Source of the DNA: Pseudomonadota bacterium
GTDB lineage: Bacteria; Pseudomonadota; Alphaproteobacteria; Rhizobiales; Xanthobacteraceae
NCBI GenBank assembly: GCA_023388935.1
Contig: JAEWFG010000128.1
Location: 1 to 21,826, forward strand
Length of the DNA: 21,826 nt
Reading direction: 5' to 3'
How positions within the stretch are numbered: position 1 is the stretch's first letter; the number at the start of each line of letters is the position of its first letter. Both the position numbers and the translations under genes were made by a program. Positions 1 through 6,695 of the stretch are shown piece after piece. The notes under the pieces are model-generated. The model had not been told where the DNA came from, did no database searches, and worked only from the letters and a program-made list of their open reading frames with translations.

Positions 1-577
1 GTTCGGCGATGGCGTAGACCTCATCGGCCGAGAACGCGACGATGGCGGTGCGGCGCGGCTGGCGCGTGATCTTGCGGTCGCCGGCGAATTCGAGCTGCGA
101 CAGGCGCGGCCGCGTGATCATGGAGACGCCGGGCAACAGCCGCTCGATGATCGGGCGCATCGTCGCAGCGCCGAGCAGCAGCGTCTCGTCGCGGCCGCGG
201 CGATTGAGGATGCGGTCGGTGAAGACGTGGCCGCGTTCGAGATCGGCGGCGATCTGGATCTCGTCGACGGCGAGGAAGGAGACGTCGAGGTCGCGCGGCA
301 TCGCCTCGACGGTCGACACCCAGTAGCGCGGCGATTTCGGCTTGATCTTCTCCTCGCCGGTGATCAGCGCGACGGAAGCAGAGCCGACGCGCGCGGCGAT
401 CTTGTTGTAGACCTCGCGCGCGAGCAGCCGCAGCGGCAGCCCGATCAGGCCGGACGAATGCGCCAGCATCCGTTCGATGGCGAGATGGGTCTTGCCGGTG
501 TTGGTCGGCCCGAGCACCGCGGTGACGCCTGCGCCAGGGGCGCGCTCGGAGGCGAAGGGGGAGGGAGGAAAAGCCAT
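1..577 (-). CDS. Suv3-like DEAD/DEAH-box helicase, N-terminal part (runs off the left edge)
   Basis: The reverse strand encodes about 192 residues from an ATG at 577 and is still open at the window edge. Visible are a Walker A (P-loop) GPTNTGKTH at residues 23-31, a Walker B/DExH-type motif VDEIQ at 104-108 and a motif III-like LLGAATMRP around 140-150. The spacing and the GPTNSGKT-like P-loop match the Suv3/MgpS-like superfamily II helicases that alphaproteobacteria share with mitochondria. Family knowledge suggests an ATP-driven RNA helicase acting in RNA turnover or ribosome-related processes; the bacterial role is poorly defined. The C-terminal helicase lobe lies outside the window. Family call is fairly sure; substrate is inference. 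Confidence 0.85.
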   Translation of the reverse strand, partial: MAFPPSPFASERAPGAGVTAVLGPTNTGKTHLAIERMLAHSSGLIGLPLRLLAREVYNKIAARVGSASVALITGEEKIKPKSPRYWVSTVEAMPRDLDVSFLAVDEIQIAADLERGHVFTDRILNRRGRDETLLLGAATMRPIIERLLPGVSMITRPRLSQLEFAGDRKITRQPRRTAIVAFSADEVYAIAE

Positions 578-630
578 TCTGGACGATTAGGTAGTGGCGA
601 TTTGGGCGAATGTCAGTGCTGTTCTGCCGA

Positions 631-752
631 CCCTCATCCTGAGGAGCGCGTCAGCGCGTCTCGAAGGATGAAGGCCCGGATGGTGCCGCGGAGGGAGCCG
701 GGCCCCTCGCCCTTCGAGACGGCCGCATTCGCGGCCTCCTCAGGGTGAGGGG
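631..752. repeat. Intergenic palindromic repeat, family A (CCCTCATCCTGAGGAG type), copy 1
   Basis: The element opens with CCCTCATCCTGAGGAGCGCG and closes with GGCCTCCTCAGGGTGAGG, so its ends are inverted repeats. Internal TCTCGAAGGATG and CCCTTCGAGAC also pair. A related copy lies at 19153-19262. It sits just upstream of the helicase gene and has no coding content. I recognise this as a dispersed Bradyrhizobium-type extragenic palindrome. Confidence 0.8.
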
Positions 753-825
753 ATCAAGCAGGGGCGAATGGGCATTCATGTGTCAGCCATGTGTCCGAAC
801 GCGGCGCCGAAGCCACCAATTCCGC

Positions 826-930
826 TGTCATGCCCCGGCTTGACCGGGGCATCCAGTACGCCGCGGCCCGTCCACTCAACCACAGCCGCCTCGGCGTACT
901 GGATCGCCCGGTCAAGCCGGGCGATGACAC
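826..930. repeat. Intergenic palindromic repeat, family B (TGCCCCGGCTTGACCGGGGC type), copy 1
   Basis: Left end TGTCATGCCCCGGCTTGACC and right end GGTCAAGCCGGGCGATGACA are imperfect inverted repeats. GTACGCCG and CGGCGTAC pair internally. A near-identical copy lies at 2657-2761, about 1.8 kb away, flanked by similar CTCCGC and CACCGAG bases. Open frames through it are products of the repeat and are not treated as genes. Confidence 0.85.
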
Positions 931-934
931 CGAG

Positions 935-1350
935 TGGGTGGGAGCGCGCTCCTCGGACCTCGTGCAACTGTCTCACTTTGCGACGCTTTTCCCGTTGGCT
1001 TTAAGCTTCGGAACGACTCTAGAACGAATCGCGGCCGAATCGCTGACTCTGCCCGGAGTCCTGTTACGTTCACGCAACATGTCGCGGGACTGTTATTGGC
1101 TGCGCACTAGATGGAGTTTTGCGCTGTCGTACAAGTGACGATTTGATCACGGATTTCCTTAAGTTGGGGATGGCGCGGAGTCGAATCAGAATCGGGGAGG
1201 AGTCAAATGGATTCACTGCCCCTCAGCGTGCGCAAATGCACTTTCGCGAAAACAACCCCATGCACAGTAGGTGCACAGTAGGAACGGGTGGCGGGGGAAT
1301 GGCGGGGGTGACGGGGTGTAAGGTGTTGGGGTGGCGCGGCAAACTCTCTC
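935..1350. other. Unassigned gene-free stretch between repeats
   Basis: About 400 bases with no convincing gene or RNA. The open frames here run into neighbouring repeats on both strands and show no family signature. A small tandem duplication, TGCACAGTAGG twice, lies at 1261-1282. The stretch 1150-1260 is less GC-rich than its surroundings and could be decayed coding sequence, but I cannot name a source. No tRNA-like fold or terminator was apparent. Confidence 0.4.
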
Positions 1351-1352
1351 CG

Positions 1353-1492
1353 TCGTCATTACGGGGCGCGCCACTTGGCGCGAGCCCGGAATCCATTGCT
1401 CCGCAGAGATTGTCTCACGATGGATTCCGGGCTCGCGACTTCGTCGCGCCCCGGAATGACGGAAAGCAAGGGGCGCGCCCCGGAATGACGGA
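1353..1492. repeat. Intergenic palindromic repeat, family C (GTCATTCCGGGGCGCG type), copy 1, with a partial third arm
   Basis: Outer arms GTCATTACGGGGCGCG and CGCGCCCCGGAATGAC pair, and inner arms GAGCCCGGAATCCATTG and GGATTCCGGGCTCG pair. After the palindrome closes near 1462, one arm (GGGCGCGCCCCGGAATGACG) appears again at 1471-1491, as if by slippage or partial duplication. A second full copy is at 9062-9170 and a minimal one at 14003-14044. Confidence 0.8.
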
Positions 1493-1498
1493 AGAGAA

Positions 1499-1587
1499 TG
1501 TAGCCCGCATGGAGCGGAGCGGAATGCGGGGGGGGGGGTGACGGGCGGGAATCCCGGATTGCGCGCTGCGCGCTCCATCCGGGCTAC
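1499..1587. repeat. Intergenic palindromic repeat, family D (GTAGCCCG...CGGGCTAC), containing a G11 run
   Basis: Ends GTAGCCCGCATGGAGCG and CGCTCCATCCGGGCTAC are imperfect inverted repeats. The centre holds an uninterrupted run of 11 G at 1528-1538. It ends only a few bases past the stop codon of the DUF3108 gene. A fragment of the same family (CGTAGCCCGGAT) appears at 21671-21682. Confidence 0.7.
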
Positions 1588-1592
1588 GCGGC

Positions 1593-2468
1593 TTACTGCG
1601 TCTTCGCGACCCTTGGCGGGTGGGCGGTGGTGATGAAGCTTGTGGCTTCCAGCATCGCGGGGCCCAGGGGGGTCGGAACTTTCAGCCAGAACGGGACCAG
1701 GATGCGCGTGCCGGCGATGGGTGCGAAGGCGATCTCGATGTTGCGCTGGGCGGCGAGGTATTTGATCACGGGGCGGTCGGGGATGTAGCCGGCCACCGGC
1801 ACGAAATAGAGCGCGCAGACCACGACCGGGCCGCGATAGCCCTTCTCCGCCTTCACCGTCTCCATGCGCTTGAAATCGAGCTTGAGGTCGTAGCGCATGC
1901 GGCCGTCGAACACCGGCGCGCCGGTGTGGCAGGCGTCCGGCGTGACGGGATCGCCGGTGCCGGGCACGCGCAGCAGCGCTGATGTCATCGGATCCCAGAC
2001 GCCGCGGCGATGCGCCTCGGTGACGACGATGCGATCGGGATCGACCGGCGGCTCCGGCACGATGCCGAATTCCTTCACATTGCCCTTGTCGAGCGTGATG
2101 TGGATCTCTTCGGTCCTCTTCGAGGTGGTGGTGGAGGCCTGGTAGCCGGTCGCGACCAGCGCGCCGTTGACCACCCGCCCCTGGCTCGCGCCGGCGCCGG
2201 AGCTGTTCGCGATCGACTTCAGGATGCCCGATGTTCCGCCGGAGGCCGCGGCTGAAAACACCTCGTCCTGGATGTCGATGTTCCAGGCGCCCTTGCCGAC
2301 GGGAATGCCCGCCAGCGTCGCCTCATACTGCGCCTCGAGCTTGCCCTGCGCCGCCACCGGCTCCGCGCCCCACGCCAAGGCCAGCCCGCAAAAGGCCACC
2401 GAGGCCAGCCGGCCGGCAGAGCGCAGCCGGGGCGCAAATTGGGGGGAAATGAGCACGAAACGATCCAA
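1593..2468 (-). CDS. DUF3108 domain exported protein
   Basis: This 291-residue protein starts with a signal peptide (hydrophobic stretch about residues 18-35, then AQGK) and continues as a beta-rich domain I recognise as DUF3108, with the typical opening KLEAQYEATLAGIPVGKGAW. It is therefore probably periplasmic or exported. Function is unknown for the family. The start is uncertain. The longest frame begins with TTG at 2468 after an in-frame stop, and a GTG at 2456 is an equally good choice. Neither has a strong Shine-Dalgarno. It stands alone between repeat-rich spacers. Confidence 0.8.
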   Translation of the reverse strand: MDRFVLISPQFAPRLRSAGRLASVAFCGLALAWGAEPVAAQGKLEAQYEATLAGIPVGKGAWNIDIQDEVFSAAASGGTSGILKSIANSSGAGASQGRVVNGALVATGYQASTTTSKRTEEIHITLDKGNVKEFGIVPEPPVDPDRIVVTEAHRRGVWDPMTSALLRVPGTGDPVTPDACHTGAPVFDGRMRYDLKLDFKRMETVKAEKGYRGPVVVCALYFVPVAGYIPDRPVIKYLAAQRNIEIAFAPIAGTRILVPFWLKVPTPLGPAMLEATSFITTAHPPRVAKTQ

Positions 2469-2656
2469 TCGGGACGCTGGGGTTGTTACTTAAGGCAAAA
2501 ACCACGACAAACAATCTATCCGGGCATGCCGGGTGTGGAACTCGCCTCACTCTTCCCGTGCGAATGCGCCCTTTATGTGATGTAAGGCGTTTCAAACATT
2601 GCCGTTTTGGTGATCGGGGAGCGTCAGAAGCGCCCACCTCGCCCCACCTCCTCCGC

Positions 2657-2761
2657 TGTCATGCCCCGGCTTGACCGGGGCATCCAGTACGCCGCGGCCT
2701 CTCAACTCCAGCCGCGCCGCCTCGGAGTACTGGATCGCCCGGTCAAGCCGGGCGATGACAC
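2657..2761. repeat. Intergenic palindromic repeat, family B, copy 2
   Basis: It is nearly identical to 826-930: the same left arm TGTCATGCCCCGGCTTGACC, the same CATCCAGTACGCCGCGG and the same right arm GGTCAAGCCGGGCGATGACA. Differences cluster in the central loop. It lies about 75 bases upstream of the rpmB promoter. The rest of the spacer 2469-2656 shows nothing I can assign. Confidence 0.85.
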
Positions 2762-2836
2762 CGAGGGTGGGGTACGAGATCCCGGGTTCGCGCTTACGCG
2801 CGCCCCGGGACGACGGGCCAAAAACGGCCCGTCGCC

Positions 2837-2865
2837 TTGACTGCCCGCCCCTTCCCCCCTATACG
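2837..2865 (+). promoter_or_regulatory. Predicted housekeeping promoter for rpmB
   Basis: TTGACT at 2837-2842 and TATACG at 2860-2865 are separated by 17 bases, close to the sigma-70/RpoD consensus. Transcription starting near 2872 would give a leader of roughly 85 bases before the rpmB ATG. This is a sequence match only. Confidence 0.65.
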
Positions 2866-2958
2866 TCCGCCGCTCCCTGCAAGGACAGAGAATTTGCACC
2901 CCCGTGGCGCCCCGAATGGCCGCCGCAATGCTTGGGGGAAAGGATAAGGATTTTTGCC

Positions 2959-3267
2959 ATGTCTCGCCGCTGCGAACTGACGGCCAAGGGCCCCCTCGTC
3001 GGCCACAAGGTCAGCCACTCCAACATCAAGACCAAGCGCCGCTTCCTGCCGAACCTGGTCAACGTGACCTTCATCAGCGAAGCCCTCGAGCGCAACGTGC
3101 GCCTGCGCGTCTCCACCAACGCGGTCAAGAGCGTCGACCACAATGGCGGCCTCGACGCCTTCCTGCTCAAGGCCAAGTCCGACGCCCTGTCGCCGCGCGC
3201 CCTCGAGCTGAAGCGCGCCATCCAGAAGAAGGTCGGCGACACCGCGCCGGTCAAGAAGGCCAGCTAA
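2959..3267 (+). CDS. rpmB: 50S ribosomal protein L28
   Basis: 102 residues beginning MSRRCELTAKGPLVGHKVSH, the characteristic L28 N terminus, followed by NIKTKRRFLPNLVNV and RVSTNAVKSVDHNGGLDAFL. The length fits alphaproteobacterial L28, which has a C-terminal extension over the ~78-residue E. coli form. It is a structural protein of the large ribosomal subunit. The ATG at 2959 was chosen because it gives the conserved N terminus and follows an AAGGATAAGGA ribosome-binding region; a longer in-frame extension upstream only reads through the repeat. It is monocistronic, with its own promoter and terminator. Confidence 0.97.
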   Translation: MSRRCELTAKGPLVGHKVSHSNIKTKRRFLPNLVNVTFISEALERNVRLRVSTNAVKSVDHNGGLDAFLLKAKSDALSPRALELKRAIQKKVGDTAPVKKAS

Positions 3268-3341
3268 GCAAGTTTTTTAGAATGGGCGGGGGCTAAGTTG
3301 CGTCGCGTGGCGTAAAGCTTAGCCAGTAGCGTTCTGCGTGA

Positions 3342-3376
3342 CGGCCGGATCGAAAGATCCGGCCGTTTTTGTTTTT
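3342..3376 (+). terminator. Intrinsic (Rho-independent) terminator after rpmB
   Basis: A perfect 10-bp stem, CGGCCGGATC pairing with GATCCGGCCG, closes a GAAA tetraloop and is followed by TTTTTGTTTTT. It lies about 75 bases after the rpmB stop and marks the boundary before the lower-GC island. Confidence 0.93.
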
Positions 3377-3421
3377 AGCAGCGTCAGACTTCGAGGCTAC
3401 GCAAGCTCGCTGCTTTTGAGC

Positions 3422-4333
3422 TCAGTCCGACTCCGATTCGAGAGAGAACATCTTCGCTAGTTCGTCCCACTCCCGCCGTGATAGTCCGGATGCGGCATGG
3501 GAGACTTTCTTCCCTTTAACGAACTCACTAATGGTGCGGATCGCAGATCGCGAAAGATGACCGCCATACATCTGATACTCAAGAAACGCATCGTACGCAG
3601 CAGGCACCCACTTCTCGACTATCTTTAGAATTTCGATTGCATACTTGCGTAACTCGAGTTGCGCGTGTTCGTCCGCGCGCAGTCGAAGAAAGTGGAAAAG
3701 GTTGTGTAAGTCGATCTTCCAATACCACTCGGTATAAGTCGACAAAGGAAGCCCAATTCGTGCGAGCTCCCTCGATATTCCTTGTGTGGGCTCGGTCTGG
3801 TCGAGCAACGACTCATATGTGTCAAATGCTTGCTCAGCGTCCTTGACCATTCGCTCGCGCACACTCTCAGCCAATTTAGCCGCCGCAATACCACCTCGCC
3901 CTTGCCGATTGCTTGAGCTCTGCTGGGCAATATCCTCAAGTGCCGGAATGTAGAACTCTCTTTCCAAGACGGAATATCGCGCCGAATATTCGTTTATGTT
4001 CGCCGTGCGATGCCGGACCCATTGTCGGGCCACAAAGATAGGAAGCTTTATATGTAGCTTCAGCTCGCACATTTCGAGCGGCGTTGTATGCATGTGCCGC
4101 ATCAAATATCGAATCAGGGCGGCATCTTCTGAGACCGACTTCGTGCCCTTGCCGTACGATACTCGCGCAGCCTGAACAATGGCACCATCGTCACCCATGT
4201 AATCGACCACTCGAATAAAGCCTTTGTCGAGTACCGGAATTCTTCTTCCGATCAACGCCTCGAGCCCGTCTGCTGTGGGACGAACAGTCCTATGCTGCTT
4301 CAAGTTCGCATTGTCTGAGCGCTTCACGTTCAC
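3422..4333 (-). CDS. thyX: FAD-dependent thymidylate synthase ThyX
   Basis: 303 residues. It carries the ThyX signature RHRTANINEYSARYS at residues 107-121 (consensus RHRxxSxNExSxRYS), preceded by HIKLPIFVARQWV and followed by the substrate-binding block YTEWYWKIDLHNLFHFLRLR near 200-219. The enzyme makes dTMP from dUMP using methylenetetrahydrofolate, NADPH and FAD, independently of ThyA. Its ATG overlaps the dut stop (ATGA), so the two genes are translationally coupled. Codon choice and base composition are visibly more AT-rich than the flanking chromosome, suggesting horizontal acquisition. The N-terminal ~20 residues look like an unconserved extension. Confidence 0.95.
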   Translation of the reverse strand: MNVKRSDNANLKQHRTVRPTADGLEALIGRRIPVLDKGFIRVVDYMGDDGAIVQAARVSYGKGTKSVSEDAALIRYLMRHMHTTPLEMCELKLHIKLPIFVARQWVRHRTANINEYSARYSVLEREFYIPALEDIAQQSSSNRQGRGGIAAAKLAESVRERMVKDAEQAFDTYESLLDQTEPTQGISRELARIGLPLSTYTEWYWKIDLHNLFHFLRLRADEHAQLELRKYAIEILKIVEKWVPAAYDAFLEYQMYGGHLSRSAIRTISEFVKGKKVSHAASGLSRREWDELAKMFSLESESD

Positions 4334-4779
4334 TTATCCCCTGTTGACCCGAAACCTTCTTGGCCGCGATTTGATGAGGACAGTTCTCGAAGATCATCAA
4401 CTTCCTGGACATTCACCGCGACAACATTGCTAATCACAAGCTGCGCGATTTTCATTCCTGGCATGACCTCAAAATCGCGGTCGCCCAAATTCACGAGAAG
4501 GACCGATATTTCGCCTCGAAATCCCTGGTCTATCGTTCCTGGCGAGTTCAGGATTGTAACGCCGTGCTGCAGCGCCAACCCGCTGCGCGGACGAATTTGG
4601 CCCTCGGTTGCTCGTGGTAGTTGAACCGAGATACCCGTTCGCACTAGACTCCTGCTTTGGGGCTTGAGTCGAATCTCCTCGATTGCAAAAAGGTCTAATC
4701 CGGCATCACCCGGATGAGCGTACTGCGGCAATTTGGCGTTTGGACTGAGCTTCACAACTCGGAGCGTCTTGCGAGTCAT
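4330..4779 (-). CDS. dut: dUTP diphosphatase (dUTPase)
   Basis: 149 residues with all five trimeric dUTPase motifs: DAGLDLF (25-31), RPRSGLA (63-69), GTIDQGFRGEISV (81-93), PGMKIAQLVI (107-116) and the glycine-rich C-terminal arm RGQEGFGSTG (138-147). It hydrolyses dUTP to dUMP and pyrophosphate, which limits uracil in DNA and supplies dUMP to ThyX, the next gene. Motif 3 has Phe where many family members have the uracil-stacking Tyr. Transcription is divergent from the methyltransferase fragment, with only 47 bases between the starts. Base composition matches thyX. Confidence 0.95.
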   Translation of the reverse strand: MTRKTLRVVKLSPNAKLPQYAHPGDAGLDLFAIEEIRLKPQSRSLVRTGISVQLPRATEGQIRPRSGLALQHGVTILNSPGTIDQGFRGEISVLLVNLGDRDFEVMPGMKIAQLVISNVVAVNVQEVDDLRELSSSNRGQEGFGSTGDK

Positions 4780-4826
4780 GCTGTTATCTTTTTCGGCCTA
4801 TCTGCCCATTGCTGACGGAGATCATC

Positions 4827-5495
4827 TTGACCGGAGCTAATTATGCTCGGACGCTTGAGATTTGGCGACAGCACGGCAGAATCCATTCGCGGCCCACTGT
4901 AGTGGATTTCCGCGACCTCGTACCAGAAATCGTTCCGGAGCGGAGCACCCATCTTCTCCACAGCTATCCAGCAAAGCTCCTACCACAAATACCGCATCTG
5001 TTTGTTCAAGCCCATTCGGCGATCCACTCTGGGGCGGCTATAAGGATAGCCGACCCATTCTGCGGGTCAGGAACTGTTCTTCTCGAAGGCATTCTTGGCG
5101 GCTGCCCCGTAGTTGGCGCCGATTCAAATCCGCTCGCCAGATTAATCGCAAGGGTAAAGACCCGGCCTATCGATCGAGCCCGCATTGTGCGGCAGCTTGG
5201 ACGCATCCGCGCCCGGATTGACGCGATAGACGATGTGCCCTTGCCCCGGGTGGTCAATATCGAACTCTGGTACAAGAGGAATGTTGCAAACGAGCTTGCG
5301 AAACTCGCTCACGCTATCAGTGGGATTCGCTCAGACGACGTCAGAGAATTCATGCAAGTATGTCTTTCGGTCTGCGCTCGCCGGATGTCTCGAGCAGACC
5401 CTCGGCTCTCAGTTCCAGTTCGCATAAATCCGCATCGAAAGAGAAAATACGGAGCCCACTATGAGCAACTGCGAAAGCATCTAAAAGCAGCATAG
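4827..5495 (+). pseudogene. DNA methyltransferase, 5' half only (lacks catalytic motif IV)
   Basis: 222 residues. The SAM-binding motif DPFCGSGTVLLEG is at 76-88, and HSYPAKLLPQIP at 45-56 resembles the HxYPAKF block of amino-type (N6-adenine/N4-cytosine) DNA methyltransferases. The frame stops at 5493-5495, right where an inverted piece of another gene begins. No catalytic (D/S/N)PP(Y/F/W) motif is present, although family members carry it further downstream, so the product should be inactive as an enzyme. The start is probably TTG 4827, seven bases after GGAG; a TTG at 4809 lacks a binding site. It is divergent from dut and low in GC. Confidence 0.75.
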
Positions 5496-6086
5496 CCGCA
5501 AAGCTTCGAACTCAGATCCTTCGCGGTTGAGCTCTCCCCCGCTTAGCGTTTGCTGAGTTCGAAATCCGTATAGGCGCGAGCCGATCTTGAACGACATCGG
5601 CCCTTCAGTTTCTCTTACAAGCGTGTTCAGATAGACTTGCTGTTCGATTGTGAGATTCTCGAACTCATCGAGCAAGTACAGAAAACGAACTCGTTCTAGT
5701 TGCCGTACCCGAGCACAAGCAGCGGCAGGAATTCCAAAAAATAACTTTCCTCGCGTTATGAGAATTTCGGCATCAATTCGTCCGGTGAGGGAAGAGTTGT
5801 TGATCGCATAATCAAGCTTACGGCGGGCATCGGAGAGAAAAGCCCGAATATCCCGCACTGATGTTGATGGAACGTTGCCGGCGTCAAAGAGCTCGGCAAT
5901 ATCGCTTGCCAATTCCCTGTCTACTTTGGAATCATCTGTCGCAACGGTAAGCGCTTCGAGAATCTCCAAAGTCCTATCCGCTACCCATAACTCAAAGTAG
6001 TAGGCAAAAAGGTCGGCCCAACGGTGATCACTTTGGCGCTTTCGTGCAAAGCGATGAGAGTTTCCCTCAGAGCCGACATGTATCAA
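5481..6086 (-). pseudogene. ORC/CDC6-like AAA ATPase, internal fragment
   Basis: About 200 residues, open in frame from TTG 6086 and farther upstream to a stop near 6285, with no good start codon. It contains FLYLLDEFENLTIEQQVYLN, a Walker B/sensor-type LLDEFEN block, then NTLVRETEGPMSFKIGSRLY and GGELNREGSEFEALRL. I recognise this, from memory, as the ORC-CDC6-like AAA ATPases found in bacterial conflict-type operons. No Walker A P-loop is present. The frame ends at a TAG created where the methyltransferase fragment abuts it (about 5490). Both ends therefore look broken. The C-terminal 15 bases overlap the methyltransferase frame on the other strand. Confidence 0.6.
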
Positions 6087-6416
6087 GAGAATGTAATGAG
6101 AGCTGGTCGGGCTTCTGACGCCATCGGAGCGAACAAATTCTTTGACCGTGAAAGCTTCTTTGCTCCAGCAAACGATCCCTTTGTTACCGCGGAGGTGGTC
6201 AGTGAAATCGTCAGGTTGCGGAAAAAGCTTGGTCCGATTTCCAATCTTTATCTTTCGCCGCTCGCCACTAAACCGCAGGCCTTAGGATTTGCGCTGTTCT
6301 ATCTAAACGAATGCATCGGCACGACTACGAGCATTTTGTTCCCAGTATCCAGCAAGTACTCCCGCGAGACGAGCGTAGGGCTTCAACGTGTTTGGCAATA
6401 TACTGTAGAGTAGATG
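6087..6416 (+). pseudogene. 3' part of an unrecognised gene
   Basis: The plus frame gives a protein-like C-terminal segment of about 100 residues, including FFAPANDPFVTAEVVSEIV, GPISNLYLSPLATKPQALG, FALFYLNECIGTTTSILFPV and a final RVWQYTVE at a TAG ending at 6416. Upstream of about 6087 the same frame is only the shadow of the ATPase fragment, and no start with a ribosome-binding site is seen, so the gene appears to lack its 5' part. I do not recognise the family with confidence. Its place next to an ORC/CDC6-like ATPase and a methyltransferase fragment suggests it was the third member of the same operon. The opposite strand is also open over 6087-6285, so the exact junction is unclear. Confidence 0.45.
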
Positions 6417-6463
6417 CTCTGCTTGAAGTGCCAGAATGGCGGTCACGTTTCAATTTTACGCTG

Positions 6464-6588
6464 GTTTCCGCCATACTCGCGCCGGTAGCATCACCGGGAG
6501 GAGCATTCCCCGGGGCACGAGCATAAGACCGAACCCAAATCCGAGGCGAAAAACCTTGTCATCTGCTGTGACGGCACTGGTAAAGAAC
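6464..6588 (+). pseudogene. Decayed copy of the upstream region and first codons of the DUF2235 gene
   Basis: Compared with 10243-10355, this stretch shares TTTCCGCxATACTCGCxCCGG, an identical GTAGCATCACCGGGAGG (6485-6501 and 10264-10280), a common CCxAACCCxA segment, and an identical GTCATCTGCTGTGACGGCAC that encodes VICCDGT. An extra run of bases between the ribosome-binding site and codon 8 removes the start codon. After about 6588 the similarity stops and the sequence continues into the CtrA box of the next gene. It is a direct repeat about 3.8 kb upstream of the intact gene. Confidence 0.8.
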
Positions 6589-6600
6589 ACCGCTCGCGCG

Positions 6601-6617
6601 TTAACCGTTCATTAACC
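6601..6617 (+). promoter_or_regulatory. CtrA-type box upstream of the HTH/coiled-coil gene
   Basis: TTAACCGTTCATTAACC matches the alphaproteobacterial CtrA consensus TTAA-N7-TTAAC exactly, with both half-sites extended to TTAACC. It lies 79 bases before the ATG at 6696. The same arrangement, TTAACC-N5-TTAACC, appears upstream of the coiled-coil gene at 10120. CtrA is the cell-cycle response regulator; binding is inferred. Confidence 0.7.
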
Positions 6618-6695
6618 AACGCAGCCTAGCCTGCTGTCATCGCCCAGCCATCATCAGTCCGAAATGCCCTCCCCGGTTGTTCCAGGAGACGGCCG

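Noticed and set aside
1140..1260. Possible tRNA or tmRNA-like end (GGAGTCGAATCAGAATCGGG)
   Set aside because: I could not build acceptor, anticodon and T arms around it, and no CCA-type end follows.
1213..1578. Short proteins predicted on both strands over 1119-1578
   Set aside because: They are composed largely of repeat-derived peptides (such as FRHSGARRSREPGI) that recur wherever family C repeats occur.
631..2761. Possible CRISPR array from recurring palindromes
   Set aside because: Copies are about 100 bases, widely and irregularly spaced, and belong to different families. There are no regular spacers and no cas genes.
2671..2958. In-frame N-terminal extension of rpmB giving a 198-residue protein
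   Set aside because: It reads through a palindromic repeat and the promoter. The L28 N terminus MSRRCELTAKGP and the ribosome-binding region place the start at 2959.
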